Positions 1 through 7,623 of a stretch of DNA of 52,102 nucleotides are shown here, in pieces. This DNA is from JAWOLE01 sp035263845. Lineage in GTDB: Bacteria > Acidobacteriota > Thermoanaerobaculia > UBA5066 > Gp7-AA6. Positions within the stretch are counted from its first letter, which is position 1, and the number at the start of each line of letters is the position of its first letter. The DNA is taken from NCBI GenBank assembly GCA_035263845.1, contig DATFQY010000117.1:1-52102 (forward strand). The letters run 5' to 3'. The translations under genes and the position numbers were made by a program. The notes beneath the pieces were generated by a model. That model saw only the letters and a list, made by a program, of their open reading frames with translations. It was not told where the DNA came from and made no database searches.

Positions 1-564
1 GGGCGCCGCGCGTCGGTTGAAGACTTCCGTCACGAATCCGCGCTCCCCCGCCGAGCCGTCATCGGAGGCGAGGACGGTCTCGCCGGGGACGATCCCCGCG
101 AACCTCTTCGCCAGCGAGAGGTCCTCGGCGTTGCGGCCGCCGAGGAAGAAGTCGGCGTCCAGTCCCGAGCGCCTCAGCGCCTCGAAGAGCAGCGGAAACG
201 GCGCGGCGCCGATCCCTCCGGCGACGATGGCGACCCGGTTGCCGGGGACAAGCCCGTCGAGCGAGAACCCGTTTCCGAGAGGTCCCAGGAGGCCGGCGAG
301 CGTCCCGGGAGGAATCTCCTCGAGAAGCGCCGTCCCCGCTCCGACGCGCCGCAGCAGGAACTCGACCTCGCCGGAATCGTTTCTCGCGTCGGCCACCGAG
401 TAGGCGCGGCGAAGATACGGCCTCGAGCGCCCGGGAAGGTCGAGCATCACGAACTGGCCGGGCTCGACGGAGCCGGCAAGCCGCGGAGCGTGGAAGGTGA
501 CGGAGAAAAGAGAAGGAGAGAAGACTTGGCGGCGTACCAGGGGGACCCGGTGATCGGATCTCAC
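1..564 (-). CDS. pyrK: Dihydroorotate dehydrogenase electron-transfer subunit (PyrK-like), C-terminus cut by window edge
   Basis: This is an FAD/NAD-binding oxidoreductase of the ferredoxin reductase fold. PyrK passes electrons from dihydroorotate dehydrogenase (PyrDB) to NAD+ during pyrimidine synthesis. I read 188 codons from a GTG at 564, and the frame is still open at position 1. The N-terminal beta-barrel carries the FAD motif RPYLRRAYSVAD near residues 45-56, typical of the RxYS flavin motif. The nucleotide-binding part has VAIVAGGIGAAPFPLLFEAL near residues 110-129 and the FFLGGRNAEDL strand after it. The cysteine cluster for the 2Fe-2S centre would lie outside the window, so its presence is unknown. 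No pyrD is visible. A related NAD(P)H-flavin reductase is the alternative. The GTG start is chosen because the homologous sequence begins there; the reading frame stays open a little upstream. Confidence 0.72.
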   Translation of the reverse strand, partial: MRSDHRVPLVRRQVFSPSLFSVTFHAPRLAGSVEPGQFVMLDLPGRSRPYLRRAYSVADARNDSGEVEFLLRRVGAGTALLEEIPPGTLAGLLGPLGNGFSLDGLVPGNRVAIVAGGIGAAPFPLLFEALRRSGLDADFFLGGRNAEDLSLAKRFAGIVPGETVLASDDGSAGERGFVTEVFNRRAAP

Positions 565-607
565 CGGCGGGCATTCTAGCCCACCGGCTCGAGTCCCCCC
601 GGGTCGT

Positions 608-814
608 TCAGACCGTGAACCTCACGTTCAAGTCTTCGAACTCTTCCGTCTGGCGCTCCCGCTGGCGCCGCGCTTTCTTCGCGCAGCGCTCGCAGCGAAC
701 TCCTCCGTTGTAAGCCTCGTAGGGACGTTCGTAGGAACCGCAGCTCCGGCAGCGGCGAAGGGCTCGATGGTTGGCTTCCACTTCCTCCACCGTTATGAAA
801 AGTTCCTTGAACAT
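608..814 (-). CDS. Small zinc-ribbon protein, 68 aa, unknown function
   Basis: This 68-residue protein has two CxxC pairs (RCRSCGS and RCERCAKK) about 18 residues apart. That is a four-cysteine zinc ribbon, followed by a basic stretch (KKARRQRERQ). The start at 814 is chosen because AAGGAGAG lies just upstream of the ATG; the frame continues 15 codons further upstream but without such a site. It sits between the E1 dehydrogenase gene and pyrK on the same strand, with 167 bp of non-coding sequence in front that carries an inverted repeat. The fold is seen in small nucleic-acid-binding or regulatory proteins. I do not recognise a named family and assign no function. Confidence 0.6.
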   Translation of the reverse strand: MFKELFITVEEVEANHRALRRCRSCGSYERPYEAYNGGVRCERCAKKARRQRERQTEEFEDLNVRFTV

Positions 815-868
815 CGCTCTCTCCTTGCGGCCTTCCTTCTCTTCTCTCGTGAAGGCCAACGCTCTTCG

Positions 869-901
869 GAGATTGCACGACCCGTACCGTTTTGCAATCT
901 C
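869..901. promoter_or_regulatory. Perfect 9-bp inverted repeat upstream of the zinc-ribbon gene
   Basis: GAGATTGCA (869-877) is matched by TGCAATCTC (893-901) across a 15-nt spacer. It lies in the gap between the E1 dehydrogenase stop and the zinc-ribbon gene start at 814. No T-run follows the stem on the minus strand, so an operator is at least as likely as a terminator. The role is inferred only from position and symmetry. Confidence 0.35.
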
Positions 902-981
902 AAGGAAAGAAACGAGTTGCGCATTGCGCCCGGAGCGGCGCTGTCGCTTCCAGCGAAATTCTCGTCCCCCGGCGAGGACAA

Positions 982-3099
982 CTAGAAGGAAATGACCCTG
1001 TCCAGGGCCGCGCGGACGTGGGAAGGCTGCGGAAGGATGAAGTCTTCGACCTTCGGCTGGTAGGCGACGAAGGTGTCCGTCGCCGCCACGCGTTCGACCG
1101 GCGCGTCGAGGTACGGGAAGAGATCCGTCGAGATGCGCGCGGCGATCTCCGCCCCGTATCCCCAGGAAATGGAGTCCTCGTAGACGACGACGGCGCGGCT
1201 GGTCTTCTTCACGGATTTCGAGATCGCGTTCCAGTCGTAGGGAGAGAGACTGCGCAGGTCGAGGATCTCGACGGTCTTCCCGGTCTCCTCGGTGAACCGC
1301 TGGGCGGCCTGCCGGGAGCGGTACACGGTCGCCCCGTAGGTGACGATCGTGACGTCGGCGCCCTCCTGGACCACGGAGGCCTTCCCGAAGGGGATCATGT
1401 AGTCGGGCCCGGGGTAGATCCCCTTGTTGTGCGTCTGCCGGTAGAGGTGCTTGTGCTCGAGGAACATCACCGGGTCATCACAGCGGATCGCCGTGCGAAG
1501 CAGGCCGTTGGCATCGAGCGCGTTGGAGGGCATCACGACCCGAAGGCCCGGGATGTGGGTCATGAGCACCGCGCCGGACTGCGAGTGGTAGACCGCTCCG
1601 CCGCCGATGTAGCCGCCTATGGCGACCCGCACGACGGCCGGACAGGAGAAGGCGTTGCCCGAGCGCCACCGCGTCGTGGCGAGCTCGTTGTGGATCTGCA
1701 TGTACGCCGGCCAGATGTAGTCGTAGAACTGGATCTCGACGACCGGCTTCAAGCCGCGGATCGCCATCCCGATGGCCCGGCCCAGGATGTTGGCCTCGGC
1801 GAGCGGCGAGTTGAAGACGCGGGCGGCCCCGTAAGCTTTCTGGAGACCAGCCGTCAGCTTGAAGACCCCCCCCTTGCCCTTGCACTCGGCGAGGACCTCC
1901 TCGCGCGTGGCGTCGGCGACGTCCTCACCGAAGACGACAATCTCCGGGTTGCGCTTCATTTCGTCGCGCAGGCAGGCGTTGATCAGGTCCACCATCGTCG
2001 TGGGCGAGGCGCCCGGCTCGGGCCGCGGCGAAGTCTCGAACGCGCTCGAGGTCGGGTCCACGTCGGGCGAGTAGACGAACTCGTAGGCGGACTCCGGTTT
2101 GGGGAGCTCCGCGGCGAGCGCGCGCTGGGCGGCGTCGTCGATCTCGGCGTCCACCTCCGCCTTCAACCGCGCGAGGCCTTCCGCCGAGAGGATCCCCTCG
2201 CCCACCAGGAAGTCCGCCATCGTCCGGATCGGGTCGCGCGTCGCTTCCTCCTCGCGCTCCGCCTTCGTGCGGTAGAGCGTCTCGTCGTCGGAGAGCGAGT
2301 GGCTGTAGGGCCGGATGACGTGGGCATGGACGAGCGCGGGGCCCTTGCGGGCGCGGCAGTACTCCGCGGCGTAGCGCAGGGCGTCGTAGGACTGGAGGAA
2401 GTCGCAGCCGTCGGTCTCGGCGATGAAGAGGCCGGGGAACCCGCGCACGAGCCGCGAGATGGATCCGCCCGGCGTGTTGACTTCGACGGGGACCGAGATG
2501 GCGTAGCCGTTGTCCTCGATCAGGAAGAGGACCGGCAGCTTCAGCGTGCAGGCCGAGGAGAGCCCCTCCCAGAACTCCCCTTCCGAGGTCTGGCCCTCGC
2601 CGCCAGAGACGATCACGATCTCGTCGGAGTGGAAGTCCTTCTTCGCCGCGAGCTCCGGGACGAGACTCTTGCGCCACGCGGCCTCCGCCGCGCCGACGGA
2701 CTGGAGGAACTGCGTCCCGGTGCAGGAGGACTTGGAGATCAGGTTGACGCGCTTGTTGCCCCAGTGCGACGGCATCTGGCGGCCGGCGGAAGCGGGATCC
2801 TCCCGGGCTCCGACGGCCTGCAGGAACATCTCGTAGGGAGTGACGCCGATCTGGAGGCAGAGGGCCCGGTCTCGGTAGTAGAGCTGGTACCAGTCGTACC
2901 CAGGCCGCGAGACCAAGCCGGCGGCCGTCGAGATGGCCTCGTGGCCGGCGCTGGAGATCTGGAAGTAGATCTTGTTCTGACGCTTGAGCTGGATCTCCTT
3001 GTCGTCGATCCGGCGGGACAGGTAGATGTTGCGGTAGGCCGCGACCAGCGCGGCCGCGTCGAGGCCGTGGTACTTACCCGACTCGATCTCGGTGGCCAT
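982..3099 (-). CDS. Single-chain branched-chain/2-oxo acid dehydrogenase E1 (fused alpha and beta subunits)
   Basis: This 705-residue protein joins the two E1 subunits of a 2-oxo acid dehydrogenase complex, most like 2-oxoisovalerate (branched-chain) dehydrogenase. E1 decarboxylates the oxo acid with thiamine diphosphate and loads the acyl group on lipoyl-E2. Residues 1 to about 350 are the alpha part. The thiamine-binding motif starts at GEGQTSEGEF near residue 167 and ends at the Asn of EDNGYAISV near 197. Residues from about 365 are the beta part, starting MVDLINACLRDEMKRNPEIV and including FGEDVAD and the PLAEANILGRAIGMA block. The two genes are separate in most bacteria; fused forms occur in Bacteroidetes and Acidobacteria, among others. 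No E2 or E3 gene is adjacent. A short linker rich in Pro, Ser and Glu near residues 350-365 marks the junction. Substrate (branched-chain or pyruvate) cannot be fixed from sequence alone. Confidence 0.9.
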   Translation of the reverse strand: MATEIESGKYHGLDAAALVAAYRNIYLSRRIDDKEIQLKRQNKIYFQISSAGHEAISTAAGLVSRPGYDWYQLYYRDRALCLQIGVTPYEMFLQAVGAREDPASAGRQMPSHWGNKRVNLISKSSCTGTQFLQSVGAAEAAWRKSLVPELAAKKDFHSDEIVIVSGGEGQTSEGEFWEGLSSACTLKLPVLFLIEDNGYAISVPVEVNTPGGSISRLVRGFPGLFIAETDGCDFLQSYDALRYAAEYCRARKGPALVHAHVIRPYSHSLSDDETLYRTKAEREEEATRDPIRTMADFLVGEGILSAEGLARLKAEVDAEIDDAAQRALAAELPKPESAYEFVYSPDVDPTSSAFETSPRPEPGASPTTMVDLINACLRDEMKRNPEIVVFGEDVADATREEVLAECKGKGGVFKLTAGLQKAYGAARVFNSPLAEANILGRAIGMAIRGLKPVVEIQFYDYIWPAYMQIHNELATTRWRSGNAFSCPAVVRVAIGGYIGGGAVYHSQSGAVLMTHIPGLRVVMPSNALDANGLLRTAIRCDDPVMFLEHKHLYRQTHNKGIYPGPDYMIPFGKASVVQEGADVTIVTYGATVYRSRQAAQRFTEETGKTVEILDLRSLSPYDWNAISKSVKKTSRAVVVYEDSISWGYGAEIAARISTDLFPYLDAPVERVAATDTFVAYQPKVEDFILPQPSHVRAALDRVISF

Positions 3100-3114
3100 C
3101 CACCGAATATACCT

Positions 3115-3240
3115 TCAGCGCAGAAGGGTTCCGAGCGAGGCGCGGATTCCCCAGATTTCCAGGGCCGCCACCGCGAGGGTCGCGAGGAGGACCAGGAAAG
3201 CCGTCCGGTTCGACCGGGAGGGCGTGCTCAGCGGTTCCAT
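3115..3240 (-). CDS. Possible 41-aa single-span membrane protein
   Basis: A 41-codon reading frame runs from an ATG at 3240 to a TGA at 3115, ending 15 bp before the E1 dehydrogenase start. It has a short polar N-terminus (MEPLSTPSRSNR), one hydrophobic span (TAFLVLLATLAVAALEIWGI) and a short basic tail ending LLR. The membrane span and the position at the head of the E1 transcription unit support a real gene. No strong ribosome-binding site is visible, so chance cannot be ruled out. No family is recognised. Confidence 0.35.
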   Translation of the reverse strand: MEPLSTPSRSNRTAFLVLLATLAVAALEIWGIRASLGTLLR

Positions 3241-3342
3241 TGGGGAGCGGCATTAGCAGCCGCCGTGCCAGCGAGCGGGTAACGCCTCCGGCCGGCAGAA
3301 GATCCCAGGCCGTTTTCCTGTTGTTATGCTCCGAGGGGTAAC

Positions 3343-4350
3343 GTGACCGCGCCAAGCCAGTCCTTTTCAACGGTTTTGCCGGGGGTCGGCGGGCGGCCCG
3401 CTCCGCCGGACCTCGCCTCGATCGATCCGCGGCTCGACCTTACGGAAGAAATCCAGAACCTCAAGCGACAAAAAAAAGCGGTCCTTTTGGCCCATTACTA
3501 CCAGGAAGAGGAAATCCAGGAGCTCGCCGATTTCGTCGGAGACTCCCTGGACCTGTCCCGGAACGCCCAGAAGAGCGACGCCGCCATCATCGCCTTCGCC
3601 GGCGTCCGGTTCATGGCCGAGACGGCCAAGATCCTGAACCCTGGCCGAAAGGTCATCCTCCCCGACTACGAGGCCGGCTGCTCGCTCGAGGACTCCTGCC
3701 CGCCGGAGGCGTTCCGGGCGTGGCGCGAGCAGCACCCGGGCGCGGTCTCGCTGACGTACATCAACTGCTCGGCGGCGGTCAAAGCGCTCTCGGACATCAT
3801 CGTGACCTCCTCCAACGCGGAGAAGATCGTCCGGTCGATCCCGTCCGACCAGGAGATCCTGTTCGCTCCCGACCGGCACCTCGGCGCCTTCCTGTCGAAG
3901 AAGCTCAACCGGCCGATGACGCTGTGGCCGGGCACCTGCATCGTCCACGAGCAGTTCTCCGAGCGCGAGATCGTCAAGCTCAAAGCGAAATATCCCGACG
4001 CGCTGCTGGCCGCCCACCCGGAGTGCCCGGAGGCGATCCTGCGCCACGCCGACCATGTCGGCTCCACGCGATCGATCCTGAACTACGTGACGACGGCGTC
4101 CGGCAGGACCTTCCTCATCGCCACGGAGGAAGGGATCATCCATCAGATGAAGAAGCTCGCGCCGGACCGCACCTACATCCCCGTGCCGCCCGACAACGGC
4201 TGCCGCTGCAACGAGTGCCCCTTCATGAAGCTCAACACCCTCGAGAAGCTCTACCTCTGCCTCCGCGACGAGCGCCCCGAGATCATCCTCCCCGAAGAAA
4301 TCCGAGCCGCCGCCGAAAAACCCCTCCTCCGGATGCTCGAGCTCTCCTGA
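3343..4350 (+). CDS. nadA: Quinolinate synthase NadA
   Basis: NadA condenses iminoaspartate (from NadB) with dihydroxyacetone phosphate to quinolinate, the second step of de novo NAD synthesis, in the cytosol. The 335-residue product has the family hallmarks: AHYYQEEEIQELADFVGDSL near residue 50, YINCSAAVKA with Cys142, WPGTCIVHEQFS with Cys199, and the C-terminal CRCNECPFMKLNTL with Cys287, Cys289 and Cys292. These positions supply the three ligands of the oxygen-sensitive 4Fe-4S cluster. The start is a GTG at 3343 preceded by GAGGGG. A TTATGCT-like -10 box lies about 18 bp upstream. The gene is followed by an intergenic repeat and then nadC-nadB in the same direction, so the three NAD genes are grouped in the order A-C-B. 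Confidence 0.96.
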   Translation: MTAPSQSFSTVLPGVGGRPAPPDLASIDPRLDLTEEIQNLKRQKKAVLLAHYYQEEEIQELADFVGDSLDLSRNAQKSDAAIIAFAGVRFMAETAKILNPGRKVILPDYEAGCSLEDSCPPEAFRAWREQHPGAVSLTYINCSAAVKALSDIIVTSSNAEKIVRSIPSDQEILFAPDRHLGAFLSKKLNRPMTLWPGTCIVHEQFSEREIVKLKAKYPDALLAAHPECPEAILRHADHVGSTRSILNYVTTASGRTFLIATEEGIIHQMKKLAPDRTYIPVPPDNGCRCNECPFMKLNTLEKLYLCLRDERPEIILPEEIRAAAEKPLLRMLELS

Positions 4351-4378
4351 CCAGCCCTTTCGAGCGTTCGCTCCCCCT

Positions 4379-4496
4379 TGTCATCCTGAGCTAACCGCAG
4401 CGAGCGAAGGATCTTGGTAGAGAAGCCGCGCGAGAAGCTTTCACGCGGCTAGGTGAGAACATCCTTCGCTGCGCTTCGCGCTCGCTCAGGATGACA
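4379..4496. repeat. Interspersed palindromic repeat, copy A
   Basis: The segment begins TGTCATCCTGAG and ends CTCAGGATGACA, with an inner GAAGGATCTT matched by a second ATCCTTCGCT arm. It is therefore a long imperfect inverted repeat between nadA and nadC. Related sequences occur at 41828-41953 and 49963-50191. Elements of this type are common in intergenic DNA of several GC-rich phyla. As RNA the arms could form a long hairpin that limits read-through or protects nadA mRNA, but this is inference. Confidence 0.75.
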
Positions 4497-4600
4497 GTGG
4501 GGCGAGCCTCGCGTCGTCGGCGATGTCCTTATCCAAGAACGGTGCCCGGAATGACCGGACCCCGGAGATCCGGCGGCTCACGGTATCCTTCCGGTCCCGC

Positions 4601-5458
4601 ATGGACAGGCCTCTCGAAGCCGACCTGGACGCCCGGCTGCGCGCCTTTCTCGCGGAGGACGTGGGCTCCGGGGACGTCACGAGCCTTTGGACGGTGCCCG
4701 AGAGTGCGCGGGCAAAGGGAAGGCTCGTCGCCCGGAGCGCGTGCGTCGTCTCCGGTCTCCTGGTCGCGCGGAGGACCTTCGAGCTGCTCGATTCGAACCT
4801 GCTTTGGAGCGGCGAGCTTGCCGCGGGGACGGCGGTCTCTCCCGGGACGATCCTCGCCCGGCTCTCCGGCGGGGCGCGCGCCCTGATGACCGCCGAGAGG
4901 GTCGCGCTGAACCTCCTTCAGCGGATGAGCGGCATCGCCACCGCCACGCGCCGGTTCGCCGACGCGCTCGAGGGGACGAGCTGCCGGGTTCTCGACACCC
5001 GGAAGACGGCGCCCGGGCTTCGCGTCTTCGACCGGATGGCGGTCGCCGACGGCGGAGGGTGGAACCACCGCGACGGGCTCTGGGACATGGTCCTGATCAA
5101 GGACAACCATCGGCGGCTCGCCGGCTCGGTGGCCTGCGCGATCGCGGGAATCCGACGCGAGGCCCCGCCCGGGATGAAGCTCGAAGTGGAGGTCGAGGAC
5201 GAGGACGACCTGCGGCAGGCGCTCGAAGCGAAGGTCGAGATGGTCTTGATCGACAACCAGCCGCCCGAAACCTTCGCCCGGTGGGTGGCCATCGCGCGGC
5301 AATCGGCCGCTCCGCCATTCATCGAAGCCTCCGGCAACATGACGCTCGAGCGCGTGCGCCTCTATGCCCTGGCGGGAGCCGACGCAGTCTCCGTCGGCTC
5401 GCTGACGCACTCCGTGACGGCGGCGGACATCGCCCTGGACCTCGAACCCGATGAGTGA
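4601..5458 (+). CDS. nadC: Nicotinate-nucleotide pyrophosphorylase (carboxylating) NadC
   Basis: NadC converts quinolinate and PRPP to nicotinate mononucleotide, CO2 and pyrophosphate, the third step of de novo NAD synthesis. With a start at 4601 the protein is 285 residues, the usual family length, beginning MDRPLEADLDARLRAFLAED. An in-frame ATG at 4523 would add 26 poorly conserved residues. Key motifs are EDVGSGDVTS near residue 20, NLLQRMSGIAT near 105, the signature DTRKTAPGLR near 130, GGWNHRDGLWDMVLIKDNH near 150, EVEVEDEDDL and the C-terminal EASGNMTLERV. The stop overlaps the nadB start by 8 bp, which indicates a two-gene operon. Confidence 0.95.
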   Translation: MDRPLEADLDARLRAFLAEDVGSGDVTSLWTVPESARAKGRLVARSACVVSGLLVARRTFELLDSNLLWSGELAAGTAVSPGTILARLSGGARALMTAERVALNLLQRMSGIATATRRFADALEGTSCRVLDTRKTAPGLRVFDRMAVADGGGWNHRDGLWDMVLIKDNHRRLAGSVACAIAGIRREAPPGMKLEVEVEDEDDLRQALEAKVEMVLIDNQPPETFARWVAIARQSAAPPFIEASGNMTLERVRLYALAGADAVSVGSLTHSVTAADIALDLEPDE

Positions 5459-7004
5459 ATCCTCGGAAGTCCTCATTCTCGGCACCGGGGTGGCCGGGTG
5501 CGCGGCGGCGCTGTCGGCGGCGCGCGAGGGGGCGCGGGTCACCATCGTCACGCGCGCAAGCCAGGCCGAGGCTTCCAACACGCTTTGGGCGCAGGGTGGA
5601 ATCGTGGCGCGGCCGCCGGGCGACACCCCGGAGGCCCTCGCTGCCGACATCCAGAAAGCCGGCGACTGCATCTGCTCGCCGGAGGCCGTGGACCTGCTCG
5701 CACGCGAGGGGCCGGACCTCGTGCAGAAGCTCCTCGTCGAAGAGCTCGGCGTTCCGTTCGACCGAAACGGTTCCGGCTTTGACTGGACGCGCGAGGGAGG
5801 CCACTCGATCCCGCGCATCCTCCACGTCAAGGACGAGACGGGCGCTCCCATCGAGCGCGCGCTGCTCGAGGCCTGCCACCGCGATCCCGGCATCCGCTGG
5901 AAGCTGAAAACGACCGCGGTCGACCTGCTGACGCTCTCTCACGACTCGACCGAGCCGTACGACCGCTACCGAGCGCCGACCGTCATCGGGGCGTACCTCC
6001 TCGAGCGCGACACCGGCGAGGTCGAGCCGTTCCTGGCGCGGGAGACGATCCTCGCCACGGGCGGCCTGGGCCGCGTCTACCTCCACACGACCAACCCGGA
6101 CGGCGCGCGGGGCGACGGGATCGCGATGGCTCGACGCGCCGGAGCGAGGCTGCTGAACCTCGAGTACGTCCAGTTCCACCCGACGGCGCTCTTCCACCCG
6201 CGCGGAAGGCTCCTTCTGACCGAGGCGCTGCGAGGCGAGGGGGCGAAGATCACCGACGCCGCCGGCCGGCCGTTCCTGCGCGAGGCTCATCCGGATGCGG
6301 AGCTCGCCCCGCGAGACGTCGTGGCCCGTGCGATCCACCAGAGAATGCTCGAGCGCGACGAGCCGTACGTCCTGCTGGACATCTCGCACAAGGAGGCGAA
6401 GTGGATCCGCGACCGGTTCCCCACGCTGACGCGTCGAGTCCAGGAGTACGGCTTCGATCTTACGGCCGGGCCGGTCCCGGTTGTTCCCGCGGCGCACTAC
6501 TCCTGCGGAGGGGTCGCGGTGGACTCCGACGGCAGGTCCACGCTCGATCACCTCTTCGCCGCGGGAGAGGTCTCGTGCACCGGGGTCCACGGCGCCAACC
6601 GGCTCGCCTCGACGTCGCTTTTGGAAGGGCTCCTCTGGGGCTGGCGCTCGGGCAGGGCCGCGGCGGCCGGCGCGTCGCTGGCGCGCGGCTCGTCCCTTCC
6701 GAAGGTCCGCGCCTGGCAGCCGGAGAACGAGCCCGTGGATTCCGCCCTGATCGCCCAGGACTGGATGGTGGTTCGCCACACGATGTGGAACTACGTCGGG
6801 CTGCTGCGCTCGGAGAAGCGCCTCCACCGAGCCGGGCGGATCCTGGGAGAGCTGCAGGTCGAGATCGAGGACTTCTACCGCCGAGGCACGATGTCCGACG
6901 AGCTCCTGGGCCTGCGCAACGGCGTCCAGACCGCCCTGGCAATCCACCGGGCCGCCTCGGAGAACCGGGTTTCGCGAGGGTGCCACTACCGCGAGGGACC
7001 GTGA
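5451..7004 (+). CDS. nadB: L-aspartate oxidase NadB
   Basis: NadB is the flavoenzyme that oxidises L-aspartate to iminoaspartate, the first step of de novo NAD synthesis. The 517-residue protein starts with the FAD-binding motif LILGTGVAGCAAALSAAREG. It continues with the fumarate reductase/succinate dehydrogenase-type core, including ATGGLGRVY, FHPTALFHPRGRLLLTEALRG, the ARAIHQRM segment and SCGGVAVDSDGRSTL. A helical C-terminal domain follows (MWNYVGLLRSEKRL). The motif EALRGEGAKITD separates NadB-type from true succinate dehydrogenases. It overlaps nadC by 8 bp and with nadA gives a complete quinolinate-to-NaMN branch. No candidate regulator (NadQ, NrtR or NiaR) is visible nearby. Confidence 0.95.
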   Translation: MSESSEVLILGTGVAGCAAALSAAREGARVTIVTRASQAEASNTLWAQGGIVARPPGDTPEALAADIQKAGDCICSPEAVDLLAREGPDLVQKLLVEELGVPFDRNGSGFDWTREGGHSIPRILHVKDETGAPIERALLEACHRDPGIRWKLKTTAVDLLTLSHDSTEPYDRYRAPTVIGAYLLERDTGEVEPFLARETILATGGLGRVYLHTTNPDGARGDGIAMARRAGARLLNLEYVQFHPTALFHPRGRLLLTEALRGEGAKITDAAGRPFLREAHPDAELAPRDVVARAIHQRMLERDEPYVLLDISHKEAKWIRDRFPTLTRRVQEYGFDLTAGPVPVVPAAHYSCGGVAVDSDGRSTLDHLFAAGEVSCTGVHGANRLASTSLLEGLLWGWRSGRAAAAGASLARGSSLPKVRAWQPENEPVDSALIAQDWMVVRHTMWNYVGLLRSEKRLHRAGRILGELQVEIEDFYRRGTMSDELLGLRNGVQTALAIHRAASENRVSRGCHYREGP

Positions 7005-7038
7005 GCGGCGGGGAATCCTCTGCTACAGTCCCGCCTCC

Positions 7039-7623
7039 ATGAGCGTTCTTTACCTGGACTTTCCCGGGCCCGACCGCGACTCCCGGACCCAGAAGCTCGC
7101 CAAGACCGGCGCGCACATCGTCGCGAGCGAGCTGCGCTGGCCGCAGTTCTTCGAGCTGGCCAAGAAAGAGAAGCCCTACGCCATCGCGATCGACTTCGAG
7201 CAGGCGCCCTTGCACGCCATGGAGACCGCCGACTACCTCGCCAAGGCCAAGGAGACGCGGGACGCGGCGATGTACCTGCTGCGCGTCCCGCAGGACCGGC
7301 TCGACGTGGTCGGCAAGCGCCTCCCGCAGGCGCTGGTCGTCAGCGACCAGGAGCTGTCGGTCAGGGTGACGCACGCCGAGAAGGAAGCGCAGGAGCGCGC
7401 TCGGCAGAAGAAGGAGGCCGCGGCCGCCGCCCGCAAGAACGCGCGCGCCCGCGCCGGGGCCGCCGAAAAGGCCGGCGCTCCCGCCGCAGGCCGGCCGAAG
7501 GCTTCGGCCAAGCCCGCCGCGAAGCCGAAGAAAGCCGCGGCCGCCGCGTCGAAGAAGACCTCCGCCCCGAAGAAGAAGAAGGCTGCCGGCAAGTCCGCCT
7601 CGCGCTCGGGCCGGAAGGGCTGA
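7039..7623 (+). CDS. Hypothetical protein with globular N-terminus and Lys/Ala-rich histone-H1-like tail
   Basis: The first 115 residues or so look globular. They alternate strands and helices (VLYLDFPG, YAIAIDFEQAP, ALVVSDQEL), much like a degenerate receiver or nucleotide-binding fold in which the second strand ends in Asp. Residues from about 120 to 194 are a low-complexity tail of Lys, Ala and Pro with runs such as AAKPKKAAAAASKK and a final SRSGRKG, similar to histone H1 C-termini. Such tails bind DNA or RNA non-specifically in known proteins. The gene follows nadB by 34 bp, and its 3' end overlaps the reading frame of the following membrane protein. I recognise no named family, and a role in nucleoid or RNA binding is only an inference from the tail. 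Confidence 0.7.
   Translation: MSVLYLDFPGPDRDSRTQKLAKTGAHIVASELRWPQFFELAKKEKPYAIAIDFEQAPLHAMETADYLAKAKETRDAAMYLLRVPQDRLDVVGKRLPQALVVSDQELSVRVTHAEKEAQERARQKKEAAAAARKNARARAGAAEKAGAPAAGRPKASAKPAAKPKKAAAAASKKTSAPKKKKAAGKSASRSGRKG

Noticed and set aside
59..574. ATG-started frame of 171 codons at the left edge on the minus strand
   Set aside because: It lies in a different frame from the PyrK-like sequence and is a pure Arg/Pro/Ala shadow; the true frame starts with GTG at 564.
892..3282. A 796-codon open frame on the plus strand opposite the E1 dehydrogenase
   Set aside because: It is antisense to a clearly recognised enzyme; the translation is Arg/Gly/Val/Asp-rich with no domain, typical of a mirror frame in GC-rich DNA.
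7010..7023. GG-N10-GC spacing before the gene at 7039, like a sigma-54 site
   Set aside because: Only the spacing fits; the -24 block is GGGGA and the -12 block CTGCT, both poor, and the gap is just 34 bp behind nadB in an operon.
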